From contig JADMJD010000026.1 in the NCBI GenBank assembly GCA_018780805.1, positions 1 to 64,000 on the forward strand: 64,000 nucleotides of DNA, in the 5' to 3' direction. The DNA is from Rubrivivax sp. GTDB taxonomy: Bacteria > Pseudomonadota > Gammaproteobacteria > Burkholderiales > Burkholderiaceae_C. The position numbers and the translations under genes are program-made. The number at the start of each line of letters is the position of its first letter. Position 1 is the first letter of the stretch. The notes beneath the pieces are model-generated. The model was not told the DNA's origin. It searched no databases and worked only from the letters and a program-made list of their open reading frames with translations. Positions 37,655 to 45,091 of the stretch are shown piece after piece.

Positions 37655-38935
37655 TCACCGCAGCCCGGTGACGACGGCAAAGGCCGACGGATACCACACG
37701 CACACATCGGCACGAAGGTGGCCAATGAAACCGATTTGGCCGGTCTCGGCATACAGCTCGTCCAGCTTCTGCAGGCTCAGGGTCTCACGGATCATCAGAG
37801 ACATCTTCGTGAAGTCACCGACGTACAACTCCGAACAGTCATTGGACGTGCCTACAGTCAAGCTGATGGGCACCTGCGAAGAGTGAACCATCTGCAAGGC
37901 CTCCAAGGCCTTGGGCATTTGCTTGGGCTGGCCGGCGGTATCTGTCGCGGACATCAGGCGGACCCAGGAGCGCGGCGCCATCACCGCTGCCGTGGGCATG
38001 GGGGCATTGGCCTGCAGGATGTCGTCGAAGACCGACAAGATCGTGTCGTAGCCAGGACCAGCAGAGCCGTTCGGACCGCTGCCGATTGTGTAGACGCCTG
38101 CAGTGTTGAGCAGGCCGCGCGGCTCGGGCAATGTGCCACTGCCGCGAAGGCCCGTGCGGTCCAGTTCTTTAGCCAGTGCCTGGGCAATCACCAGCTCTAG
38201 CGCCGGCAGCATGTTCGGCGCATCGGCCAGCAGCTCACGCGACACCTTGAATCGGAAGCTCAGGCTCTGCGGCGTAGCAACCACGGAACGGAACGTCGGA
38301 TCGCTCTCGGCAATTGCGCCCGCCTCCTGACGCCAGGCCGCCGTGGGGATCGCGTTGACAATCGCGGTCGTGATGCTCTTGGCATCGCCCACCGGATCGA
38401 CAGACGCACCGGCCTGCAGGAGCGCCGAATTGGGGACCAGCGCGGCCATGATGTCGCCGAAGGTGGCACGGGGCACCGCGTGCCCACCGGCCGTGTCGGT
38501 GCCGACGCTCAAGGCCTTGGTCGCACGCTCAGTGGTCTTCATGCCAGCAATGCCCCGCAGCAGCTCATCGACGCCAATGCGGGCTTCCTCGCCCTTGCGG
38601 TAGTACGCCTTGAAGTCGGCGGCCGAACGCAGTTGAAGCACGGGCCCGTCTTGATCGGCGGGCTTGGTGTGCATGGGAACAACCGGACCCGCGCTGGCCT
38701 TCTGTTCCAGCGTCAGCACTCGGTCGGCCAGCTCCGGCAGCTGGTGTAGCTTGTCCTCGATCTTGTCCAGGCCCTTCATCACCGTAGCCCAGTCCACGGC
38801 GCCAGCGCTGGCCATCATCAAGGGCACGGAAGGGTCCAGGCCAGCGGACAGCCACACTGCGGACAAGAGTGCGGCGGTCAGGATCAACAGGCACACGCGG
38901 GTGTGCGTCAGATGTTGTTTCATACGGTCTTTCAT
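37655..38935 (-). CDS. HK97-fold major capsid protein with N-terminal hydrophobic segment
   Basis: A 426-residue protein. From about residue 95 it has the pattern of HK97-family capsids: FKAYYRKG, a GGHAVPRATFGDIMAAL loop, the spine-helix region PTFRSVVATPQSLSFRFKVS, ELVIAQALAKELDRTGLRG, then EPRGLLNTAG and late AVMAPRSWVRL and FVG-type strands. Before this come a hydrophobic stretch at residues 14-31 (VCLLILTAALLSAVWLSA) and a short coiled coil at about 48-79 (LDKIEDKLHQLPELADRVL) like a delta-domain. A membrane-type segment ahead of the delta region is unusual. No protease, portal or terminase gene is present. The start overlaps the upstream stop as ATGA. Confidence 0.8.
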   Translation of the reverse strand: MKDRMKQHLTHTRVCLLILTAALLSAVWLSAGLDPSVPLMMASAGAVDWATVMKGLDKIEDKLHQLPELADRVLTLEQKASAGPVVPMHTKPADQDGPVLQLRSAADFKAYYRKGEEARIGVDELLRGIAGMKTTERATKALSVGTDTAGGHAVPRATFGDIMAALVPNSALLQAGASVDPVGDAKSITTAIVNAIPTAAWRQEAGAIAESDPTFRSVVATPQSLSFRFKVSRELLADAPNMLPALELVIAQALAKELDRTGLRGSGTLPEPRGLLNTAGVYTIGSGPNGSAGPGYDTILSVFDDILQANAPMPTAAVMAPRSWVRLMSATDTAGQPKQMPKALEALQMVHSSQVPISLTVGTSNDCSELYVGDFTKMSLMIRETLSLQKLDELYAETGQIGFIGHLRADVCVWYPSAFAVVTGLR

Positions 38936-39261
38936 GTTGAGTGGTTGATGCTGCCCACGGGCAGCGCTTGACCGTCTCCGCGGTTGCAGTCGCTGCCAGC
39001 ATCCCGCCGGCCGCCGTCGCATCCCCGCATCTCGGGCTCGGGCTCAGGGCAGCTGCACGCGTTGACGGCTCCCCCGTCAATGGCACCCACTTGCCCCTCG
39101 CCCGCTGACCGAAGCGACTGCACCAGCAGCTCGAATCGATCGACTATTGCCAGCATCCCACCGATGCGCGCAAGGACCAAATTTCGCTCACTTTCGAGCG
39201 TGGCCCGCCGCAGCTTGCGCGCCTGCACCTGGCGGCCGTCGCGGATGCGTCGGCGTATCAC
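38932..39261 (-). CDS. Hypothetical protein of the capsid module
   Basis: A 109-residue protein starting with GTG, which overlaps the stop of the upstream gene (GTGA), and ending on the ATGA of the capsid gene. The N-terminus is Arg/Lys-rich (RRRIRDGRQVQARKLRR); the middle is a likely helix (LVLARIGGMLAIVDRFELLVQSL); the tail has paired Cys and acidic residues (CSCPEPEPEMRGCDGG). Tight coupling to the capsid gene suggests an assembly or regulatory role. No family recognised. Confidence 0.6.
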   Translation of the reverse strand: MIRRRIRDGRQVQARKLRRATLESERNLVLARIGGMLAIVDRFELLVQSLRSAGEGQVGAIDGGAVNACSCPEPEPEMRGCDGGRRDAGSDCNRGDGQALPVGSINHST

Positions 39262-39509
39262 GGGCCCGCCGGCCCTGGCCGGGGCTGCAACGTGGAGATG
39301 ATGGACCGCGCGCCCTCACGCTCGACCAGCACGAGGCGCACGGCCTCGAACTCCGGGATGGGACCGAATTCCAGGACCAGGCGCGCACCACGGCGCAACG
39401 CATAGTCAACGCTGGCCATCTGTGCCGGCTCCAGGCTGGTGGCCATGATCGTGCCGCAGCGCAAGGCGGATTCGGCCAGGTTGCGGAAGCAGCTTTCCAA
39501 TTCACTCAT
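39258..39509 (-). CDS. Hypothetical protein, first gene of the capsid module
   Basis: An 83-residue protein with an AGAGGT ribosome site before its ATG. The sequence (SELESCFRNLAESALRCG, then MASVDYALRRGARLVLEFGPIPEFEAVRLVLVERE) suggests one helix followed by a few strands. Its stop overlaps the GTG of the next gene. No family recognised; expression is likely linked to the capsid. Confidence 0.6.
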   Translation of the reverse strand: MSELESCFRNLAESALRCGTIMATSLEPAQMASVDYALRRGARLVLEFGPIPEFEAVRLVLVEREGARSIISTLQPRPGPAGP

Positions 39510-40020
39510 TGCATGTACCTCTCGGTGTTGTTCCTGCAGACAGGCAGGCGTCTGCACACGTCCGTGTCGCGGCCTCGACTGAGAGGCCGCGACGGCTCGT
39601 CGTCGTCGGCATCGCCGCCAGCGCCCCTACGCGCCGACGCCCCCGCATCGTTTGCATTGATTCAAGGGACCACTCCCCCTCATGCATGCGCAGGCGCGCG
39701 CCATGCGCATACGCATGAGGGGGGAGTGGTCCCGTGAAACGATGAAATGCATGTGGAGTCAGGCCAGCCCCGGCCGACCTCAACCCCAGGGGGGGTAGTT
39801 CTTTCGCCTCGCAAAAGAAAGCCTGGCGTCCGGTTTCCCTAGAACAGACCCCAGACTTTTCACCCCCCCTCACACGCCCACGTACCGCTCGCAAGCGCCC
39901 CACATCGTTCTCATCGATTCGCGCCACCACTCCCCCCTCATGCATGCGCGTGTGCGCGTGACGCGCGCACGCGCATGAGGGGGAGTGGTCCCTTGAAAGA
40001 ACGAAAACCATGCGAGTCAC
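39502..40020 (-). CDS. Doubtful 172-codon frame crossing the inverted repeats
   Basis: This frame starts with a GTG that overlaps the helicase stop (GTGA) and ends inside the start of the next gene, the same junction style as its neighbours. Yet it crosses both large hairpins, and the product repeats HAHTRMHEGG-like and HAYAHGARLRMHEGE-like peptides encoded by the repeats. The composition is Arg, His and Cys-rich with no clear domain. I consider it more likely a chance open frame over a cis-acting region. Confidence 0.25.
   Translation of the reverse strand: MTRMVFVLSRDHSPSCACARHAHTRMHEGGVVARIDENDVGRLRAVRGRVRGGEKSGVCSRETGRQAFFCEAKELPPLGLRSAGAGLTPHAFHRFTGPLPPHAYAHGARLRMHEGEWSLESMQTMRGRRRVGALAAMPTTTSRRGLSVEAATRTCADACLSAGTTPRGTCNE
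39646..39744. repeat. Large inverted repeat, copy 1
   Basis: A 99-base structure. The inner stem is GGGACCACTCCCCCTCATGC on the left against the reverse complement ending GGGGGGAGTGGTCCC on the right, with a variable GC-rich loop. Outside it CATCGTTT on the left pairs with AAACGATG on the right. Each arm is a copy of one conserved ~45-base motif, present four times in this region with copy 2. Confidence 0.75.
39903..40013. repeat. Large inverted repeat, copy 2
   Basis: A second structure of the same design, about 160 bases from copy 1. Arms ACCACTCCCCCCTCATGC and GCGCATGAGGGGGAGTGGT form the stem; CATCGTTCTCATCGATTC flanks the left side as in copy 1. The loop is a run of alternating GCGC-type sequence. 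It ends three bases before the stop codon of the helicase gene. Confidence 0.75.
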
Positions 40021-41408
40021 GGCAGGTCCCGATGCACCAGGCGCAACCCGGCGACGACGTTCTTGGTACCGATCCGCTTGATGACGACACCACGGGCGGC
40101 GCCCGTCGCATCGAGCAACTCAAGGAAGTGGTTTCGGCCGAACGGGTTGCGGAAGCCGCAGGCCGACGACCAGCGGCGGTAGCTCTCGTACACCGTGGGT
40201 GTGGTGTGCTCTGCTGCAGTGGGATCGATCTCGACCCACTCCGCATCGGTCAGGAACTGCTGCAGGGGATTGGCGGCCAGGCGCCATCTATCGAGCACGG
40301 CCGCGTGTGCCGCAGTGGTGGGCAGCGCACCAGCCTGAGCAACGCGCTCAGCACCCAGAAACGCGCTGGCCAACACGGCCGGCATCTCCCGCGCCATGAT
40401 CTTCTCGAACAGCCCGGGGTCCACCCGATCAGCCGGCACGGTGTTGGCAAACCTCAGCACGCGCCAGCGCCGATAGAAGGCCTCGCTCCGATCTGTTGTG
40501 GGTGGCAGCACGTTCGATGCGAACCAGTGCGCGGCGTGGCATCTGAAGCTGAAGGGCCGGTGTGTCGGGTGCCGGCCTGCCACGAGGTTCTGCCCGGTCA
40601 CGTTCTTGAACGGCGCGGCCGGGATCGGCGCATCGTCGGACAGCTCGCCCACGACGTTGATGCGCTTTCCACCCAGCGCGGCTACGTGGTACTCATGACC
40701 CCAGCTGGCAGGAGACACGGCACTTACAGCCTCAGGCGGGAAGGTGTGTTCCAGCACGCGCTGCAACAGACTCTTGCCACTGCGCTCTCTGCCAAGCATC
40801 AGCAGCACCGTCTGTAGCCGGGGCATCAGACCGAACAGTGACGCCCCAACGGCCTGCCACCACAGGTCTGTCTGCCCTGCCGGATCGTCGCCCTCGAACG
40901 CCTGCGACAACACGCCGTCCAGCAATGTGGCCTCGGCCTCGAAGTCCGGTGCGAACGGGAGTGCAAACGTCTGCCGATAGTCGAGCGCCAACGGGACAAC
41001 CTCGACATGCCCGGCAGCGGTCAGCCGATGGAACCCACCAGGCGAGACAACGCCCAACGGCGCATCATCAAAGAACCCCTCGACTTCACTCAGCGCGGCC
41101 AGGTGCTCGACTATTTGCTTGAAGTCCGAATGCTTCTTGCACAGCTTTTTGCCGCCGTGCAATTCAGCCACCAGGACCTGCATGCGCTCATGGCTCATCT
41201 GTCGCCATAGGCCGTCCCCACCAGGCGCGAAGAAGGCGCCATTCGCGTAGACAGGCTCATGGATGCCTTCAGCCAGGTAGGCACGCACCGCAAGGGCAAT
41301 GGTGTGGTGCGTTGCGCTGTCCCCGTCCGCCTTCGTCTCGGCATCGGCCTGGCGCTGCCGCTGGCGGGCTACCGCCAGGTCGGCCACCTTGTCAGTGTCA
41401 GCGGGCAA
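40017..41408 (-). CDS. D5/P4-type primase-helicase C-terminal protein
   Basis: A 463-residue superfamily 3 helicase like the C-terminal part of P4 alpha and D5 proteins. Walker A is GRERSGKSLLQRV near residue 210; RINVVGELSDD is the Walker B region; KNVTGQNLVAGRHP and the FASNVLPPTTDRSEAFYRRWRVLRF segment correspond to motif C and the arginine finger region. A D5_N-like domain precedes it. It would unwind the replication origin of the excised element. The separate CHC2 gene upstream, overlapping by 11 bases, supplies the zinc-finger part usually fused in P4 alpha. Confidence 0.87.
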   Translation of the reverse strand: MPADTDKVADLAVARQRQRQADAETKADGDSATHHTIALAVRAYLAEGIHEPVYANGAFFAPGGDGLWRQMSHERMQVLVAELHGGKKLCKKHSDFKQIVEHLAALSEVEGFFDDAPLGVVSPGGFHRLTAAGHVEVVPLALDYRQTFALPFAPDFEAEATLLDGVLSQAFEGDDPAGQTDLWWQAVGASLFGLMPRLQTVLLMLGRERSGKSLLQRVLEHTFPPEAVSAVSPASWGHEYHVAALGGKRINVVGELSDDAPIPAAPFKNVTGQNLVAGRHPTHRPFSFRCHAAHWFASNVLPPTTDRSEAFYRRWRVLRFANTVPADRVDPGLFEKIMAREMPAVLASAFLGAERVAQAGALPTTAAHAAVLDRWRLAANPLQQFLTDAEWVEIDPTAAEHTTPTVYESYRRWSSACGFRNPFGRNHFLELLDATGAARGVVIKRIGTKNVVAGLRLVHRDLP

Positions 41409-41826
41409 GGCGCAGCTCCTCCATCAACGCGACGCAGCGGGCCTTTGCCAGCCCTGCGCGGCGCCGGTCGGCATCGGTGGGGGGCTTGCCTGCCTCCAGG
41501 TCCGTCAAGAGCACCCAGGCCACGCCCAGCTCGGCCTGCAGGGCTTCGATGACCTCGCGCGCAGTGAACGGCTTACGCTCAGCCGGCCGGCCTTGCCCGG
41601 GGCCCTGGCCTGGCGGGAACAGGTCTTCCATCGTCAAGCCCAGCGCGCGCACGATTTCCTCAACCTCGCACTGTGCAAAGCAGTGGAGCAGCACCACCCC
41701 GTTGTCCAGCTCGCGCACACTCAAAGATGCGCGCCGGTCACGGTGCGCTGGGCACTTGCACATCCACCGGCCGGGGCCCCTGACGCGCGGTTTCTCCAGT
41801 CGCGCAAACACGGCTTCGATGGTCAT
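41398..41826 (-). CDS. CHC2 zinc-finger primase-like protein
   Basis: A 142-residue protein. The N-terminal 60 residues carry a CHC2-type zinc finger: CKCPAHRDRRASLSV, then LLHCFAQCEVEEIVRALGL. The order Cys-x-Cys/His ... Cys-x3-Cys is that of DnaG and phage primase zinc ribbons, which choose the template site. The catalytic Toprim or AEP domain is missing, and the rest is helical. It acts with the helicase encoded directly downstream. An ATG eight codons earlier is possible. Confidence 0.8.
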   Translation of the reverse strand: MTIEAVFARLEKPRVRGPGRWMCKCPAHRDRRASLSVRELDNGVVLLHCFAQCEVEEIVRALGLTMEDLFPPGQGPGQGRPAERKPFTAREVIEALQAELGVAWVLLTDLEAGKPPTDADRRRAGLAKARCVALMEELRLAR

Positions 41827-41872
41827 GTGCAGACGCCCGCACAGCCACACGGCACGATCAAAGACCGAAGGA

Positions 41873-42034
41873 TCACTTGACCCCCTTCGATGCTGTGCGC
41901 TGCGCGCTGGCCTGCAGGCGCTTCAACTGCCTGCGCTGCGCCCTGTTCTGCGGCTCGACCACGTAGGACAGCGGGCCAGGCCGACGCATCAACTCGACCA
42001 GCTCGACGCGGCGCGTTGAACGGCTGCGGCTCAT
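41873..42034 (-). CDS. Small basic protein between AlpA and CHC2 genes
   Basis: A 53-residue Arg-rich protein (MSRSRSTRRVELVELMRRPG ... ending SKGVK). Its ATG overlaps the stop of the AlpA-like gene as ATGA and it ends 46 bases before the CHC2 gene. The NRAQRRQLKRLQ stretch is probably one basic helix, suggesting nucleic-acid contact. Supported by gene packing only. Confidence 0.5.
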   Translation of the reverse strand: MSRSRSTRRVELVELMRRPGPLSYVVEPQNRAQRRQLKRLQASAQRTASKGVK

Positions 42035-42363
42035 GCGCGGCCCCCTCCACGCAGCTCATTGATTCGCCGACGCAACTGCGTCGGCTCGGGGTTCGGCTGC
42101 GCCTGGCGCGGCATGTTCAACACTGCGGTTTCCAGCTCAGACCGAACCCATCGCAGGATGCGCGGACCACACACCACGGGGCGCGGCATCCAGGGCGCCA
42201 GGCGCAGCTTGTGGAAGGTCCGCTCGCTGACGCCGAACACCTCGCGCGCCGCTTGTTCTGCGGTCAGCAGGGCCGTCGGCTTGCCTCGGCTCTCGATGGC
42301 AGCCAGGCGGGCCGGGTTGACTGGGCCCGCGCCGTTGGTCTTCGATTCGTCGGATAGGTGCAT
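42031..42363 (-). CDS. AlpA/MerR-like helix-turn-helix regulator
   Basis: A 110-residue protein. The centre, LLTAEQAAREVFGVSERTFHKLRLAPWMPRPVVCGPRILRWVRSELETAV, is the AlpA/excisionase-type winged helix: helix-turn-helix with SERTFHKL, then a wing rich in Pro, then the RWVRSEL helix. In P4-like elements AlpA controls integrase or excision genes. A GAGGAAGCC ribosome site precedes the ATG. Two 14-base direct repeats lie just upstream. It begins the run of replication genes. Confidence 0.8.
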   Translation of the reverse strand: MHLSDESKTNGAGPVNPARLAAIESRGKPTALLTAEQAAREVFGVSERTFHKLRLAPWMPRPVVCGPRILRWVRSELETAVLNMPRQAQPNPEPTQLRRRINELRGGGRA

Positions 42364-42428
42364 CTGGCTTCCTCAAAGCGGCATCTAGCCGCGTTGAGGC
42401 AACCTTAGGGGGCGCCCGGCCCTTCGTT

Positions 42429-42474
42429 TGTGCGGGAAATTCGGCGCGGCCCGCGCCGTCTGTGCGGGAAATTC
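42429..42474. promoter_or_regulatory. Paired 14-base direct repeats upstream of the AlpA-like gene
   Basis: TGTGCGGGAAATTC occurs at 42429-42442 and again at 42461-42474, 32 bases apart (three helical turns). The GC-rich spacer contains GGCGCGGCCCGCGCC. The spacing and position just before the replication operon suggest a regulator binding site. Confidence 0.55.
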
Positions 42475-43003
42475 AGCGGCGGTTGCGGCGCGGCTTTGGC
42501 ATCGCGCCGGCACCCTCACGGGCTTTGATCGCCGCAGCGTTGCACTCGTCGTTCGACTCGACCAGGCCGCCCCTTCCACTGCGTACATGAGACTTCAGCA
42601 CAAACCCGGCGGCCAACGCGCCAGCCCGGCTGGCGAAGCGGGCTGGCGCCTGCATCTCCCACCTCGAACACCAGGCGCCAAACTCAGCGCTGCTGCTGCG
42701 CGCCTTTTCTGCGCTCACGTACCACTGCCGCAGGGTTTCAGGGTCCGTCAGCCGCGCCAGCACGGTGCCCTGGCTGTCTGCGATGGTGATGCCTCGCTCG
42801 CGCGTCCATCGGCCATCAGGGGTGCGCAGCTGGTGGCGCTCAATGATGGCGCGGCAGGCCGACAGCACACCACTGGCGCCCCGGTAGGCGATCTCCTCCC
42901 GCACGACGCGCCAGGCGTGGAACATCAAGGCCGGCCGGCTGCGCGTTGTACCGCTGCCAGCCGGCCGGCCTCTCTTCTTGGGCGAGTCCTCAGACACGGC
43001 CAT
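42473..43003 (-). CDS. Hypothetical element protein with AT-hook-like start
   Basis: A 176-residue protein. The N-terminus SPKKRGRPAGSG resembles an AT-hook DNA contact. The middle is helical (FHAWRVVREEIAYRGASGVLSACRAIIERHQL) and is followed by RTPDGRWTRERGITIADSQG. The C-terminus is basic (MPKPRRNRR). It lies between the AlpA-like gene and a second unknown gene, in the regulatory half of the element. No family recognised. Confidence 0.6.
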   Translation of the reverse strand: MAVSEDSPKKRGRPAGSGTTRSRPALMFHAWRVVREEIAYRGASGVLSACRAIIERHQLRTPDGRWTRERGITIADSQGTVLARLTDPETLRQWYVSAEKARSSSAEFGAWCSRWEMQAPARFASRAGALAAGFVLKSHVRSGRGGLVESNDECNAAAIKAREGAGAMPKPRRNRR

Positions 43004-43011
43004 GCCCTCTG

Positions 43012-43431
43012 TTATCCGTGTCGAAGACCACGAATCAATTTCTCCTCTTCTGCCGCACCGGCAACCTCCAACAGCCCCCGCGCGTGCTGCGCCATGTTCA
43101 TCACAATGAACAGCATATCCGCCACCTCCCCGGGTGTGCCCAGCAGCCCTGACGGGTGCTCACCAAGTTTTGTGGCGTGGCTCGCCTCGTAGTTGAGCAG
43201 ACACCCCAGCGTCTCGCACAGGTGGTCAATGCCGCCAAGGACTACTTCCGCCGACTCGCGCTGCATGCTCAACGTATACAGGTCGTCATCGGACATGTTC
43301 GCCTTGCCTCGCTCAAACAGACCCGACATCAGATCCTGTGTCTTCGGTCCCAGGCTCCCGAACGCAGCCCCTGTGCAGACGCCTGCGTCGGCAGCGGGCA
43401 CGGTACGCGACACAATAGTTTCAGCCTTCAT
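43012..43431 (-). CDS. Hypothetical element protein
   Basis: A 139-residue protein, all helical by eye. Landmarks are KTQDLMSGLFERGKANMSDDDLYTL and VLGGIDHLCETLGCLLNYEAS, then VADMLFIVMNMAQHARGLLEVAG. The alternation of hydrophobic and charged residues suggests a helical bundle. A second ATG five codons upstream (43446) is an alternative start. It ends eight bases before the next gene. Function unknown. Confidence 0.6.
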   Translation of the reverse strand: MKAETIVSRTVPAADAGVCTGAAFGSLGPKTQDLMSGLFERGKANMSDDDLYTLSMQRESAEVVLGGIDHLCETLGCLLNYEASHATKLGEHPSGLLGTPGEVADMLFIVMNMAQHARGLLEVAGAAEEEKLIRGLRHG

Positions 43432-43548
43432 CGTTGATCCAGTCATCGTTGATGGTCAGGGCCGGTGCATTGCTTCATCAATGCACCGGCCCGCCTTGCC
43501 GCTGGAACGCAGCGGCCACGCTTGCCGGCGACCGGCCGGCACGGTTCA

Positions 43549-44880
43549 TCAGGCCGCCACCAGCGCAAGCGCAGGCCTGGCCAGGTAGTCGGACCAGGCG
43601 GACAGCACGGCCCGCCGCTCAGCGTTGAACTGCGCACGCATGTAGGCCTTGCGCACGCGGTCGCCTTCTTGGTGCGCAAGACACGCCTCGATCACATCGG
43701 GCCTGGCGGCGCCGGTTTCATTGGCCCAGGTGCTGAAGGTCGCGCGACACAGGCCGTGCACGGTCGTGCGGCCCTTCAGGCCCATGCGGTCGCGCAGGGT
43801 CAACATGGCCATGTTGCTCATGGTGGCGTCAGCCTTCCAGGCACTCGGGAAGACCCACCGCGCGTGCTGCCCGGCCTGGCCCTTCACAACCTCCAGCGCC
43901 CTGGCCGACAGGTAGACCAGGTGATCTTCGCCGGCCTTCATCTTTGCCCCTGGCACCAGCCACGTGCCGGCGGTCAGGTCGAACTCTGACCACTCAGCGG
44001 TCAGTGCTTCGCTGGTGCGGGCCACGGTCAGGATGGCGAACTCGAAACACCGTGCGGCCGTGCCTGGCCAGGAACGCAACCGCAGCACCACAGCAGGCGC
44101 CTCGGTGTAGGCCGACGCTGCCAGGCTCCCGGCCTCTTTGGCCGGGGCCTCCTCGCGCATCTTGCGGCGGATCGCGGCGGCCGGGTTGCTGGTGGCATGC
44201 CCGTGGAACATCGCATCTTCAAAAATGGAGTCCAAGCGCTGGCGAATGCGCCGCAGCGTTTCCGGCACGCGGTCGCCCTTCAGGTTGCGCGCCCGCTCAT
44301 GCGGACGCACCTTGAGCAACGCGGACAGCAGGGCGGGCGGCGTGATGCTGTCCACAGGCGCATGCCAGACCTCGGGGGCAATGTGGTTCTCCAAGCTGGC
44401 GATCCATTGCGCGGCGTGCTTGGTCGTGCGGGTGGGCTCGATGACGCGCCCGTGGTAGTCCCTGGCTACCCTGGCAAGGGTGCGGGCCTGTTCGGCCTGC
44501 AGGCGGGCCACCAGTTGCGTTTGCTGGGCATCGGCCAGGCGCTCAGCGTCGCGCCGCTTGTCGCGCTCCGCCAGCGGGTCGAGGCCGCGCCTGACCAGCT
44601 CGCGGTGCTGCGCCGCCAGGTCGCGCGCCAGGCGCATGCCCTCGCCTGCAGTCTTGATCGAATCGGCCAGCGCCGGTCCCAGGCCCATTTCTCGCCGGCG
44701 GCCGGTGGTGGCCACCGTGTACCGATAGACCCAGGACCGGGAGACCCGGCCGGTGTCGGCATCCTTGCGCACCGCCAGCAGCAGCCCGCCACCGTCTACG
44801 TGGTTGCCGGGCGGTGCCGCCATCACCTCGCGCGCCGTCAACAGGTGCAGCGCCCCGGCTGCTGCCTTCTTGCCCATCAT
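43549..44880 (-). CDS. P4-type tyrosine recombinase (integrase)
   Basis: A 443-residue integrase. The N-terminal arm-binding DUF4102-like domain is at residues 5-100 (NHVDGGGLLLAVRKD, WVYRYTVATTGRRREMGLG). The catalytic domain has Arg in TVARTSEALTAEW, Lys in GAKMKAGEDH, the HxxR box in VHGLCRATFSTW, a second His in CLAHQEGDRVRKAY, and Tyr in that same segment. It directs insertion at the 3' end of the adjacent tRNA-Ser gene. Two Met codons open the frame; a G-run precedes them inside a hairpin. Confidence 0.92.
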   Translation of the reverse strand: MMGKKAAAGALHLLTAREVMAAPPGNHVDGGGLLLAVRKDADTGRVSRSWVYRYTVATTGRRREMGLGPALADSIKTAGEGMRLARDLAAQHRELVRRGLDPLAERDKRRDAERLADAQQTQLVARLQAEQARTLARVARDYHGRVIEPTRTTKHAAQWIASLENHIAPEVWHAPVDSITPPALLSALLKVRPHERARNLKGDRVPETLRRIRQRLDSIFEDAMFHGHATSNPAAAIRRKMREEAPAKEAGSLAASAYTEAPAVVLRLRSWPGTAARCFEFAILTVARTSEALTAEWSEFDLTAGTWLVPGAKMKAGEDHLVYLSARALEVVKGQAGQHARWVFPSAWKADATMSNMAMLTLRDRMGLKGRTTVHGLCRATFSTWANETGAARPDVIEACLAHQEGDRVRKAYMRAQFNAERRAVLSAWSDYLARPALALVAA

Positions 44881-44882
44881 CG

Positions 44883-44902
44883 CCCCCCCTGCGCGTGGGG
44901 GG
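44883..44902 (-). promoter_or_regulatory. Hairpin covering the integrase ribosome-binding region
   Basis: On the coding strand CCCCCC, a seven-base loop, and GGGGGGG fold into a strong stem ending two bases before the first integrase ATG. The G-run is the only purine-rich ribosome-site candidate, so pairing would hide it. A translation brake is possible but unproven. Confidence 0.4.
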
Positions 44903-45045
44903 AGCCGGCTGGCGCCGAACCTCTACCCACGCTCTACCCACAGAAACCGGCGCAGAGTGCGTGCACTCAAACGCGGACCAGTTGCACCGTAGGCAGTATG
45001 TGAGGAGGGAAAACAGCCGTCAAATCAACGACTTACAAAGAAAAA

Positions 45046-45085
45046 TCCCTCACTGACATGCACCTTGATGCACCTCAGTGAGGGA
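45046..45085 (-). terminator. Intrinsic terminator downstream of tRNA-Ser, supplied by the element
   Basis: TCCCTCACTGA and TCAGTGAGGGA form a perfect 11-base stem with an 18-base loop, followed on the minus strand by TTTTTC. It lies six bases beyond the tRNA 3' end but on the element side of the attachment repeat, so the element carries a replacement terminator. Confidence 0.8.
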
Positions 45086-45091
45086 TTAGAC

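Noticed and set aside
39646..40013. CRISPR-like array
   Set aside because: The repeats are only four, in opposite orientations, with no regular spacers or cas genes.
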